In this document: positions 1 to 6,693 of the stretch, in pieces
Layout: each line of letters starts with the position of its first letter
How positions within the stretch are numbered: position 1 is the stretch's first letter
DNA from: Bacteroidales bacterium
GTDB taxonomy: Bacteria > Bacteroidota > Bacteroidia > Bacteroidales > ML635J-15
DNA length: 10,599 nucleotides
Direction: 5' to 3'
Assembly: GCA_028696755.1 (NCBI GenBank)
Contig: JAQVGK010000071.1
Span: 1-10,599, forward strand
Position numbers and translations under genes: made by a program
The notes under the pieces: generated by a model
What the model was told of the DNA's origin: nothing
Databases searched by the model: none
Seen by the model: the letters and a program-made list of their open reading frames with translations, nothing else

Positions 1-327
1 ATAGCAGAAAACATATCCAATAAAATTGCTAGCATGCGTAAAAATCTTGAGTTGGTTGATCCGCCAAAGGAGAAATCAACTGAAGAAGAAATACAGGATA
101 TCGCAGCTGAAATGGGCGGAGAAACAAATGTTGATTTTGCAAAAAACACAAATGAAAGCATTGTAACCGGTGGAGCACGATCCACAAACATAACTATCAA
201 TTTTAAGAATTTAATTGAGACAATTATGTTTAATGGATCCACTCAAGAGAATCAGGAGGAGATGCAAAGAAACATAGCCGAGGGAGTTTTTAGAGCACTA
301 AACATGGCACAATCATCAGTAAGTTAA
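1..327 (+). CDS. Phage tail tape measure protein, C-terminal end (partial)
   Basis: The reading frame is open from base 1 without a stop, so the gene enters from the left and only its last 108 residues are visible; the ATG at 34 is an internal Met, not a supported start. The segment is hydrophilic and ends in an amphipathic stretch (NITINFKNLIETIMF, then MQRNIAEGVFRALNMAQSSV). This resembles the C-terminal tail of tape measure proteins in Bacteroidota phages, where a beta strand is followed by a helix ending in an 'LN.A' motif. Tape measure proteins set tail length and sit in the tail lumen. The next gene begins 4 bases after the stop and encodes a tail protein, and the whole downstream order is tail-baseplate, which supports the call. 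The assignment leans on context because the diagnostic N-terminal and coiled-coil parts lie outside the window. Confidence 0.72.
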   Translation: MAENISNKIASMRKNLELVDPPKEKSTEEEIQDIAAEMGGETNVDFAKNTNESIVTGGARSTNITINFKNLIETIMFNGSTQENQEEMQRNIAEGVFRALNMAQSSVS

Positions 328-331
328 AATT

Positions 332-910
332 ATGTTTACAGTTAATTTTGCAACAGGTTATGTATTTCCACCGTACTGGGCAAATCACCCTAGTCTGGTT
401 AAGAAATTCGACACAAACGCTACACAGGCGCAGGTGACGAACATTCCTTTTGCTATGCCTCTCAAGATAAAATGGCCAGAAGAAATTGAATATTTTGAGT
501 TCCCAATAGAACCAATTCTCACCATAAGCGGACGTGCAACTATCATACGCAGAAATGTAGCAAAGGCAAATAAGGAAAGCAAAAGAGGATCTGTTGTCGA
601 AACATGGTCAACAGATGATTATGATATTACGATCGGTGGTTTATTTATGTCGGATGACGAAAATACACTTCCGGAGGAACTGATCAGAAAACTGAGAGAA
701 TATTGTGAAGCTCGCAGACCTTTAATGGTTGAGTCGAAAATGTTCACACTATTTAATATCACAAAAATTATAATTGAGGAGTGGTCATTCCCACATACAA
801 AGGGAATGCAAAATCAGATGTTTGCATTAAAAGCTTACAGCTATGAAACGCCACAACTCATCATTTCGGAGGTTGAAGGAGATATTGCAGAAATAACAAT
901 AACAGGCTAA
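332..910 (+). CDS. DUF6046-like phage tail protein
   Basis: This 192-residue protein matches my recollection of the DUF6046 family, found almost only in Bacteroidota phages and prophages just after the tape measure gene. Visible family-like traits are the N-terminal 'FPPYW' segment, the central strand 'PIEPILTISGRATIIRRNVAK', the 'GSVVETWSTDDYDITIGGLF' block, and the C-terminal 'IIIEEWSFPHTKGMQNQMF' block. The function is not established. Its place between tape measure and hub suggests a tail-tip or hub-proximal adaptor, comparable in position to the LysM/gp53-type proteins of other contractile tails. There is no signal peptide or membrane segment. Start: ATG 4 bases after the previous stop, no Shine-Dalgarno sequence. 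Its stop overlaps the next start as TAATG. Confidence 0.8.
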   Translation: MFTVNFATGYVFPPYWANHPSLVKKFDTNATQAQVTNIPFAMPLKIKWPEEIEYFEFPIEPILTISGRATIIRRNVAKANKESKRGSVVETWSTDDYDITIGGLFMSDDENTLPEELIRKLREYCEARRPLMVESKMFTLFNITKIIIEEWSFPHTKGMQNQMFALKAYSYETPQLIISEVEGDIAEITITG

Positions 911-1872
911 TGTTAATGAGCTTTAAAATACAGATCGGAAACTACTTCCTCAATACTATTGACAGTGTAAATATTGTCAAAAGCGTTGAGACGCTATCCG
1001 ATTTATGTACTATTGTTCTGCCAGCATCTGTATTGAATCAATCTGTCGATTTAGAACAGTACATTAAAGAGGATGACGAAATAACTGTTTGGTTAGGCTA
1101 TGATTCAACTTTTGAAATTGAATTTAAAGGCTATATAAATGACATTACAATAAGTAATTCATCACTATCAATTAGCTGCATTGATTCCTTACACATTTTT
1201 AAAAAGGAAATACCTAATATCGAATTAAGTAATTTGTCGTTAAAAGCCGTTTTAGCTCACGTAGTTAAAGAAGTGGATCCGGCCTTCACTGTAAAGTGTG
1301 ATTATGACTTTAATTATGATAAATATGTGATTTACAAGGCCACTGGCTTAGACGTGCTCAAGAAAATACAGGAGGAAACTAAAGCGAATGTTTATTTTAA
1401 AGATAAAGTTTTACACGTTCACCCTCAGTACTCGGAAATATTTAATAACGCACCGGTGATTTATGACTTTACAAAAAATATTGAAAAGTCGAATCTCACA
1501 TATAAAACTGCTGATCAAAGAAAATATTTGCTTGAGGTTGAGTCTGTCGCCGCGGATGGGTCGCGCATAAACACAACCGTAGGTAAACCGGGCGGTGACA
1601 AACGATCAGTAAAAGTATTCGGGATCACGGATATGGCTTCATTAAAAAAAAGAGCTGAAGAGGAACTCAAGTTAGTTGCTTACGCTGGATATGAAGGCAA
1701 CTTTACAGCTTGGTTATGGCCATACCTTGAGCCAGGTTATAAAGTTCGTATCCTGGACAACGAATATCCGGAGCGTACAGGTAACTATTATGTTGTTGCT
1801 GTTGATACAAAATTCAGCAGTTCCGGAGCAGAGCGCACAATTACACTAGGTTATAAAATAGGAGTTGAATAG
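910..1872 (+). CDS. Baseplate hub protein, gpD/gp27-like (late control D family)
   Basis: This 320-residue protein has the size and pattern of the P2 gpD / Mu gp44 / T4 gp27 hub family, which forms the trimeric ring carrying the central spike at the tail tip. Its N-terminal half is rich in beta strands, with the 'DDEITVWLGYDSTFEIEFKGYINDI' type strand pair (residues about 56-80) typical of the first tube-like hub domain. A helix plus 'TGLDVLKKIQEETKANVYFKD' (about 145-165) follows, and the C-terminal half returns to beta strands ending in 'GNYYVVAVDTKFSSSGAERTITLGYKI'. The gene lies directly before a gpV-like spike gene, its normal partner. Two in-frame ATGs are possible, 910 and 916; 910 overlaps the upstream stop (TAATG) and fits translational coupling, but 916 cannot be excluded. 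Confidence 0.83.
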   Translation: MLMSFKIQIGNYFLNTIDSVNIVKSVETLSDLCTIVLPASVLNQSVDLEQYIKEDDEITVWLGYDSTFEIEFKGYINDITISNSSLSISCIDSLHIFKKEIPNIELSNLSLKAVLAHVVKEVDPAFTVKCDYDFNYDKYVIYKATGLDVLKKIQEETKANVYFKDKVLHVHPQYSEIFNNAPVIYDFTKNIEKSNLTYKTADQRKYLLEVESVAADGSRINTTVGKPGGDKRSVKVFGITDMASLKKRAEEELKLVAYAGYEGNFTAWLWPYLEPGYKVRILDNEYPERTGNYYVVAVDTKFSSSGAERTITLGYKIGVE

Positions 1873-2421
1873 ATGGACATTTACGGAAAAATAGCGCAAA
1901 AAATCAGAGAGATCGCAGGCACCGATAAAGAAATGCCGGCATTTTTCACAGCTAAAGTTAAAGCCGTGAATGAGCAAACATGTGATGTCGAGATAGGGGA
2001 TTTGGAACTTACAGACGTGCGATTAAGGTCTGTCGTTAATTCATCAACAGAGATGCTTTTGCTCAAGCCAGTTATCGGATCTCAAGTCGTTGTTGCCGAT
2101 TTAAGTGCTGGCAAACTTCGTGAGTTGGTGGTTATCCAATATTCAGAAATAAAGGAGTACTGGCTAAAAATAGAAGAAACAACTTTGAAAGTGTCCAGTG
2201 GAGGAATCGAATTAAATGGATCAGGAGCTTCGGGGATGGTAAAGGTTAACGATTTAGTCACGTGGATGGCAAAAGTGAACGCGGATTTATCAGCACTACA
2301 ATCTTTATTATCATTAACCCGTGTCGCAGGAAACGGAGCTCCTTTAGGGATTTTATTCAGTCCAACAACTAACGCTCCAACTGCAGATCAAATTTCTAAT
2401 AATAAAGTAAAACATGGCTAA
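1873..2421 (+). CDS. Baseplate assembly/spike protein, gpV-like
   Basis: This 182-residue protein fits the gpV/gp45 family of baseplate spike proteins. After a short helix, residues about 24-92 form an OB-fold-like beta barrel ('FFTAKVKAVNEQTCDVEIGD', then 'KPVIGSQVVVADLS...LVVIQYSEI'), the domain that docks on the gpD-like hub. A strand-rich spike segment follows (about 97-125), then a helix (129-147) and a C-terminal 'NGAPLGILFSPTTNAPTADQI' tail, a motif I associate with Bacteroidota phage spike proteins. The start is immediately after the hub stop (TAG then ATG), and the 3' end overlaps the gp25-like gene by 8 bases. The terminal metal-binding HxH apex seen in P2 gpV is not visible, so a separate tip protein or a different apex is likely. 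Confidence 0.78.
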   Translation: MDIYGKIAQKIREIAGTDKEMPAFFTAKVKAVNEQTCDVEIGDLELTDVRLRSVVNSSTEMLLLKPVIGSQVVVADLSAGKLRELVVIQYSEIKEYWLKIEETTLKVSSGGIELNGSGASGMVKVNDLVTWMAKVNADLSALQSLLSLTRVAGNGAPLGILFSPTTNAPTADQISNNKVKHG

Positions 2422-2749
2422 AGATAAGGGCATACAATTATTAGTAATTGAGCAGACCGGTAATTACGATCTCAGCCTCTCTGTTAAAAGAAATTCTTTA
2501 GGGCAGATTACCCAGGGACTCATGATAGGTAGTACTTTATATCAAAATCAGGCAATGATTTTACGCACTCAGCCTGGGCAAATTAAAGAGTATCCCGGAG
2601 CCGGTGTTGGTTTACTAAACATTGTAAATGATAATGAAATTGACATGTGGAAAAAACGAATAACCCAACAGCTTGAGGCAGACGGGCAAAAAATAAGTAA
2701 GTTAATATTAAACACTCAGGGCATTGCGCTTGAGGCAAAATATAGGTAG
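2414..2749 (+). CDS. Baseplate wedge protein, GpW/gp25-like
   Basis: A 111-residue protein with the shape of the gpW/gp25 family (T4 gp25, P2 gpW), the baseplate wedge component that initiates sheath assembly. The core signature is 'LYQNQAMILRTQPGQIKEYP' followed by GAGVGLLNIV (residues about 42-71), equivalent to the conserved family block in which a helix with Gln/Arg and a 'PGE...P..GVGL' loop are found. It is followed by the expected helix 'WKKRITQQLEADGQKISKL' and a C-terminal strand. It overlaps the gpV-like gene by 8 bases, and only one base separates its stop from the following small membrane-protein gene. The gpJ-like partner, normally adjacent, is displaced about 1.8 kb downstream by the lysis genes. 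Confidence 0.83.
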   Translation: MAKDKGIQLLVIEQTGNYDLSLSVKRNSLGQITQGLMIGSTLYQNQAMILRTQPGQIKEYPGAGVGLLNIVNDNEIDMWKKRITQQLEADGQKISKLILNTQGIALEAKYR

Positions 2750-2750
2750 T

Positions 2751-2945
2751 ATGAAAGATTATTTCGTAAGTGTGTTAGGGATTGTTACAGGTGGAGGAAC
2801 TTGGATGTTATTGCGTGACGTTGGTATAGCCGTTGGAGTTGCTTTTTTAACAGGATATGCGGCTTACTGGGGTGGACAGGTTGCGCGTAAACAACATGAA
2901 CGTAAACAAAATAAATCTCAAAAAAATGCAAATTCAAACAAATAA
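2751..2945 (+). CDS. Small membrane protein, holin candidate
   Basis: This 64-residue protein starts at the ATG one base after the gp25-like stop; the longer frame from a TTG at 2724 would overlap the real gp25 gene and is not favoured. It has two hydrophobic stretches, residues about 4-21 (weakly hydrophobic, Gly/Thr-rich: FVSVLGIVTGGGTWMLL) and about 24-45 (GIAVGVAFLTGYAAYWGG), separated by Arg-Asp, then a strongly basic C-terminal tail of about 18 residues. Small size, one or two membrane helices, a charged tail and a position directly before an amidase gene are the usual marks of a holin, which forms holes in the inner membrane to start lysis. No family is recognised from sequence, so the call depends on context. 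The 3' end overlaps the amidase by 20 bases if the amidase starts at 2926. Confidence 0.6.
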   Translation: MKDYFVSVLGIVTGGGTWMLLRDVGIAVGVAFLTGYAAYWGGQVARKQHERKQNKSQKNANSNK

Positions 2946-3720
2946 TAAAGGCATTATTGGCATTGCTGGGGCTTTGCTAATTTCTGTGTCCGCAATAATT
3001 TTCGGCGTGCGCCAGGAAACTGCATTTACCACGCCAGTAAAACATATTATTATTGAGGCCGGACACGGAGGCGAGGAAAACGATCAATACCTAACTTCAG
3101 GAAAACGATCGCCAATATGGCCTGATGGTACCCAAATACTCGAGGGAACTCAGAATAGATATTTCGCGCACTGGTTAGCTCTAAGCCTTTTTGAAGCGGA
3201 TGTTGAATTTACGTTTATCAATGGTTATAATCAGGACTATTCTCTACAGAAAAGATGTGAGCTTATCAATGCAGAATATGACCGCCTTAAAGCTATAAAT
3301 CCGGCCATGAGTATAATTGCTATTAGCCTTCACTCAAACGCTCAAGATGCTAAAAATGGAGACTATAAAGACTCAACTGGGTTAAAAGGCTTTACCTCAG
3401 AAAAAGCTGGAGGTGCGGTTGGCATTGAAACATTTACCTCTCCGGGATGGACTGAAAGCGATAACTTCAACGAAAATTATCTTTATCCCGAATTACAAAG
3501 ATTGCTTCCGGAGTTTAAATTCAGACTTGGAAATAAACAAAAAGGAAAAGAAGCCAACTTCTATATTTTAAGAAATACGAAATGCCCAATTGTTTTATTT
3601 GAATATGGATTCATGACAACCTGGACTGATTGTAAGCTTATGAAAAATAAGGATGTCGGGAGCCGCTATATTAAGTCAATTACTAACGCGGTATTAAATT
3701 ACAAACCAAAAAAGAAGTAA
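2926..3720 (+). CDS. N-acetylmuramoyl-L-alanine amidase (Amidase_3), membrane-anchored endolysin
   Basis: This 264-residue protein cleaves the bond between N-acetylmuramic acid and L-alanine in peptidoglycan. All ligands expected for the zinc-dependent Amidase_3 fold are visible: His47 in 'IIIEAGHGG', Glu73 in 'ILEGTQNR', His136 in 'IAISLHSNA', and the catalytic Glu226 in 'PIVLFEYGF'. Residues about 9-28 form a single N-terminal hydrophobic segment (GIIGIAGALLISVSAIIFGV), 9 of whose 20 residues are Gly, Ala or Ser; this could be an uncleaved anchor or a signal-anchor-release segment. The ATG at 2926 was chosen because it places a short N-terminus before the membrane segment; an ATG at 2896 and an earlier start at 2857 run further into the holin gene. 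Neighbours on both sides (holin and spanin candidates) mark it as the phage endolysin. Confidence 0.86.
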   Translation: MQIQTNNKGIIGIAGALLISVSAIIFGVRQETAFTTPVKHIIIEAGHGGEENDQYLTSGKRSPIWPDGTQILEGTQNRYFAHWLALSLFEADVEFTFINGYNQDYSLQKRCELINAEYDRLKAINPAMSIIAISLHSNAQDAKNGDYKDSTGLKGFTSEKAGGAVGIETFTSPGWTESDNFNENYLYPELQRLLPEFKFRLGNKQKGKEANFYILRNTKCPIVLFEYGFMTTWTDCKLMKNKDVGSRYIKSITNAVLNYKPKKK

Positions 3721-3722
3721 TA

Positions 3723-4247
3723 ATGAAAGCGATTTATGCATTGATACTGTTGACGGTTTTGCTGGGATCCTGTAAAACGTTTAAGAATAATAATAGAACC
3801 AGGTCAGATATACAGACTGATTCTATTGTAAAAAATGACATTGAAGTTAAAATAAATGAGGAAGATTTAACGGAGTTTGAATCTCATCTCCGACATAAAG
3901 AAACAATTATTGATTCCTCATTTGAGCGAATTATCGTTCGAGAATTTATCTCTGATTCCACCGGTAAAACTCATGTTAAAAAAGAGACTGTTTATGAAAA
4001 GCAATCTGCGCTAAAAAATATTCGAGAAACATTTTTGAGTGAAGATGTAAAAAATAACATAACAAAATCAATAATTAAGAAGGATCATACTAAAACAGAC
4101 TTCAACAAACATGAAAAGCTAAAAACTATAAGCTCTGAAAAGTCATTTGTTCCAATATGGGTTTATGTTATCGGGACAATCATTTTTGTCGCTATTTGTT
4201 TCGTGATCGGTTGGTGGGTAAAAAAAAAGCTAAACATAATAATATGA
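3723..4247 (+). CDS. Unimolecular spanin candidate (lipoprotein with C-terminal membrane helix)
   Basis: This 174-residue protein begins with a lipoprotein signal peptide: MKAIYALILLTVLLGSC, with lipobox L14-G15-S16-C17. It ends in a strong membrane helix (residues about 142-166, FVPIWVYVIGTIIFVAICF onward) followed by KKK, which predicts the C-terminus in the cytoplasm. Between them is a charged, helix-prone periplasmic stretch of about 120 residues. A protein tethered to the outer membrane by an N-terminal lipid and to the inner membrane by a C-terminal helix is the defining layout of unimolecular spanins such as T1 gp11, which fuse the two membranes in the last step of lysis. It follows the endolysin by 2 bases. 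There is no sequence family match I can name; the function is inferred from topology and location. Its TGA overlaps the next ATG (ATGA). Confidence 0.66.
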   Translation: MKAIYALILLTVLLGSCKTFKNNNRTRSDIQTDSIVKNDIEVKINEEDLTEFESHLRHKETIIDSSFERIIVREFISDSTGKTHVKKETVYEKQSALKNIRETFLSEDVKNNITKSIIKKDHTKTDFNKHEKLKTISSEKSFVPIWVYVIGTIIFVAICFVIGWWVKKKLNIII

Positions 4248-4534
4248 ATACTCTATCTGGCCAAACCTTACTAGACATTTCAGTTCAAGAAACAGGAACT
4301 GTCGAAAGTGTATTTGATATTGCTATTAAAAACGATTTAAGCATTACTGATGATATTGAGGCTGGTTATGATTTGTTTGTTGATCAGATTGTTGATAATG
4401 CAATCGTCGTTGATTATAGGGCAGAAAACCGCAAACCATCAAGCGATATTTCTCTTGAGAGTATAAATAGTATAATTGGTTCCGGTGAGGGTATCGGATA
4501 CATGCAAATAGGTTATGATTTTATAGTAAGTTAA
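4244..4534 (+). CDS. LysM-like tail protein, gpX-like
   Basis: This 96-residue protein starts at the ATG overlapping the spanin stop (ATGA); a longer in-frame start at 4157 would lie wholly inside the spanin gene and is rejected. Residues about 5-52 read like the LysM-type repeat of tail protein X: 'SGQTLLDISVQETGTVESVF' then DIAIKNDLSITDDIEAGYDL, that is, 'G.tl.Dia...tGs...v..lA..N.ls..d.l..G..L'. In phage tails, such small LysM-like proteins bind at the hub/tube junction rather than acting on free peptidoglycan. The C-terminal part ends in 'GIGYMQIGYDFIVS'. It lies one base upstream of the gpJ-like gene, so it belongs to the baseplate set, interrupted from its gpV/gp25 partners by the lysis genes. 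The family call is by pattern, not by search. Confidence 0.68.
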   Translation: MNTLSGQTLLDISVQETGTVESVFDIAIKNDLSITDDIEAGYDLFVDQIVDNAIVVDYRAENRKPSSDISLESINSIIGSGEGIGYMQIGYDFIVS

Positions 4535-4535
4535 T

Positions 4536-5411
4536 ATGGCACGCACAATTGCAATAATTAAGAAAGAAATGACAGACAAATATCTGTCTCATGATTATAT
4601 AAGGACATCTTACGGTATAAACGTAGGCACATCTTTTGAAAATGCATTTAGCATATATTCAGTTGAAAGCATATTGTTTTATTGCTTTGCGGCTGCAATC
4701 TGGACGCTCGAAGTTTTATTCGATAAACACGTCTCCGAGGTGGCCACAACAATAGCAAATTTAAAACCTCACAACTTAAAATGGTATGTAAATAAGGCTA
4801 AGTTATTTATGCCAGGATATTCGCTAGTTACGGATACCGATAACTATGATACTTCATCAATGACACTCGAGGAAGTTGAGGCAGCTAGAGTTGTGAAGTA
4901 TGCGGCAGCCGTCGAAAGCAATGCCGTAGTTTATATTAAAGTTGCCGGATCGGATGGTACCTTACCCGTTCAACTTGATGGTGATCAAGAAGCCGGCTTA
5001 GTAGCATATTTTAAAGAAATTAAAGATGCTGGTGTTAAGCTTGAAGTTGTCAATTTACCGGCTGACCACTACCGTCTCGAGATGAAAATTTATTACAACC
5101 CGATGATTTTAAATAGTGGCGGGTTGCACCTGCAGGGCGGAGATCCAGTCCGTGATGCAATACGTCAGTTCCTTAGAGATTTGCCATTTAACGGAGAGTA
5201 TAGAAACTCATCACTAGTTGATGCCCTACAGGTACTTGAAGGGGTCGTAATGCCTGAACTTATTAAAGCCGAAATAAGTCCCTCAGGATTTGAAGGGACG
5301 TGGCAAACTGTTGACGGTTTCGCTGTTCCCGATTCAGGATATTACAAAATATACAATGAGGAAACTGAGCTAAATTTAAACTTCATACCTTATGAGACTG
5401 TTTCAAATTAA
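4536..5411 (+). CDS. Baseplate J-like protein
   Basis: This 291-residue protein corresponds in place and size to the baseplate J/gp47 wedge protein, as seen in Bacteroidota phages. The N-terminus is helical. It continues with the 'HNLKWYVNKAKLFMPGYSLV' block (residues about 78-97) that I associate with this lineage, then 'VVKYAAAVESNAVVYIKVAG', the middle part 'YFKEIKDAGVKLEVVNLPAD' followed by a strand 'YRLEMKIYYNPMIL', and a C-terminal domain with 'DAIRQFLRDLPFNGEYRNS' and 'PDSGYYKIYNEETELNLNFI'. The strand plus helix 'V..AI..FL..LPFNG.f..s.L..al' is typical of the C-terminal half of J proteins. It starts one base after the LysM-like gene and overlaps the next gene by 20 bases. With the gp25-like protein it would build the wedge around the hub. 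Confidence 0.77.
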   Translation: MARTIAIIKKEMTDKYLSHDYIRTSYGINVGTSFENAFSIYSVESILFYCFAAAIWTLEVLFDKHVSEVATTIANLKPHNLKWYVNKAKLFMPGYSLVTDTDNYDTSSMTLEEVEAARVVKYAAAVESNAVVYIKVAGSDGTLPVQLDGDQEAGLVAYFKEIKDAGVKLEVVNLPADHYRLEMKIYYNPMILNSGGLHLQGGDPVRDAIRQFLRDLPFNGEYRNSSLVDALQVLEGVVMPELIKAEISPSGFEGTWQTVDGFAVPDSGYYKIYNEETELNLNFIPYETVSN

Positions 5412-5886
5412 CTATAAAAAGCTGATATTTGTGCTGCTACCCGGCTACCTCCGTTCAAAGAATGTTGGGGCGTTGATGGTATCCGCTGTGCAGCCAATTA
5501 TCGGCCTTTATAATCGATTTATAAAAAACAGAGCAACAAATAATTATAAGCTTGCTCACAACGGTCAAGTGTGTTATTTACGCGCTTTATTAAATGACTC
5601 ATTTCCAGACAGAAATAGCAGCTTTGAAATTATAGATATTGAGTCGGAAGGTTCCTGGCAATTTTGTTACCAAGAGCAATCTTATAATCAACTTTTTGCA
5701 CCGGCAGCGCCTGAAGCCGAAATACTCTATTCCGTTCCGGCAATCATTTCAGGTACCGCGAATTTTCTTGTAATTATTCCGAACAATTTAACAGGTTTCG
5801 ACACTTTAAATCAAATCAAATCATTAGTAAATGAGTATAAATTAGTCTCAAAAAAAGCATTTTATGAATATAGCGAATTACCTTAA
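5392..5886 (+). CDS. Phage tail protein of unknown function in the gpI position
   Basis: A 164-residue protein with no family I can name with certainty. It begins with a basic, partly hydrophobic N-terminus (KKLIFVLLPGYLRSK), then a helical part around 'AVQPIIGLYNRFIKNRATNN', an 'HNGQVCYLRALLNDSFPDRN' block, and a C-terminal beta-rich domain ending near 'FLVIIPNNLTGFDTLNQIKS'. The N-terminal hydrophobic residues are too interspersed with charge to be a clear membrane helix. In contractile-tail gene orders, the gene after J is gpI, which links the baseplate to the fibres. Its location between the J-like and collar/fibre genes suggests the same job, but sequence similarity to gpI is not evident. 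It overlaps its neighbours by 20 bases (5') and 23 bases (3'), strongly suggesting coupled translation. Confidence 0.62.
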   Translation: MRLFQINYKKLIFVLLPGYLRSKNVGALMVSAVQPIIGLYNRFIKNRATNNYKLAHNGQVCYLRALLNDSFPDRNSSFEIIDIESEGSWQFCYQEQSYNQLFAPAAPEAEILYSVPAIISGTANFLVIIPNNLTGFDTLNQIKSLVNEYKLVSKKAFYEYSELP

Positions 5887-6682
5887 CGACGGCAATGTCG
5901 ACCGTCAAAAATATCCTCTTTCTGTTGAGTCTTTAGACTTTATTCAACAGCAGATCCGATTAGTGCACGAACTTGCAAATATTGCTGGTGCTAATTTCAT
6001 CATTCAAGGATGCAATGTAAATGGCACGCAGACAAGTGCCGGCACACTAATAATAAATGGTGAGGTTTTGCCGCTAGTTGCCGGTTTAACTCAAACAAAA
6101 ATACGCATAAGAGAATCGGTTGAAAACATCACGGCTCAATACGTCAATTACGCCAATGCACGCGTTAAAAGATGGGTTGAATTCGGAGAAAACCCGGGCG
6201 ATGTAGATACCTACCTATGGGCAGATTTTGTCAGGATAAAAACAAATGCTCAACTCGAATTAGAAAAAGCAACTCACGCCGAGGTTGAAGCACTTCAAAA
6301 CTTAATTATGCCAAGCGGCGCCATTATCATGTGGAAAGGATCCATTCAAACAATACCTGACGGATGGGCTCTATGTGACGGAGAGAATGGCACTCCTAAT
6401 TTATTAAATAAATTTATAGTTGCTGCCGGACAGCAGTATTCTGTTGGTCAAACAGGAGGTTTGGAATCTGTTACACTAGGCATTTCCCAAATTCCAAGTC
6501 ACAGACACAAAATTGCAAAAGTATCTAGAGATGACGGATCTACAGACGGAGGCGATGTCATTAGGCAAGGTGATGATTTAATCGGAACTACATATGACTC
6601 ATATACCGACTACCAAGGAGGAGGTCAAGCACACGAAAATCGGCCTCCGTATTATGCATTAGCTTATATTATGAAACTTTAA
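5864..6682 (+). CDS. Phage tail-collar domain protein
   Basis: This 272-residue protein carries a clear phage tail-collar domain (Pfam Collar / MdpB-like). The signature lies at residues about 150-189: 'PSGAIIMWKGSIQTIPDGWA' followed by LCDGENGTPNLLNKFIVAAG. 'IPSHRHK' follows (about 210-216), with an HxH pair of the kind that can bind metal in fibre tips. The family's usual ending 'NRPPYYALAYIMKL' is at the C-terminus. The N-terminal 140 residues are a separate attachment part containing a short beta domain and a helix ('TNAQLELEKATHAEVEALQN'). The protein probably joins the baseplate periphery to, or acts as, a short fibre. It overlaps the upstream gene by 23 bases and is followed after 11 bases by the larger fibre gene. 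Confidence 0.86.
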   Translation: MNIANYLNDGNVDRQKYPLSVESLDFIQQQIRLVHELANIAGANFIIQGCNVNGTQTSAGTLIINGEVLPLVAGLTQTKIRIRESVENITAQYVNYANARVKRWVEFGENPGDVDTYLWADFVRIKTNAQLELEKATHAEVEALQNLIMPSGAIIMWKGSIQTIPDGWALCDGENGTPNLLNKFIVAAGQQYSVGQTGGLESVTLGISQIPSHRHKIAKVSRDDGSTDGGDVIRQGDDLIGTTYDSYTDYQGGGQAHENRPPYYALAYIMKL

Positions 6683-6693
6683 AATTTAAAAAT

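Noticed and set aside
385..582. 65-codon minus-strand frame inside the DUF6046-like gene
   Set aside because: It lies entirely within a well-supported plus-strand gene, has no start signal or context, and its composition is that of an antisense shadow.
1881..2066. 61-codon minus-strand frame inside the gpV-like gene
   Set aside because: Fully covered by the plus-strand spike gene; antisense shadow.
2724..2750. Longer start for the holin candidate (TTG at 2724)
   Set aside because: It would lie inside the gp25-like gene; the ATG at 2751 follows that gene's stop by one base and gives a normal N-terminus for a membrane protein.
4157..4243. Longer start for the LysM-like protein
   Set aside because: The extra 29 residues are the out-of-frame translation of the spanin's membrane helix; the ATG at 4244 forms a typical ATGA overlap.
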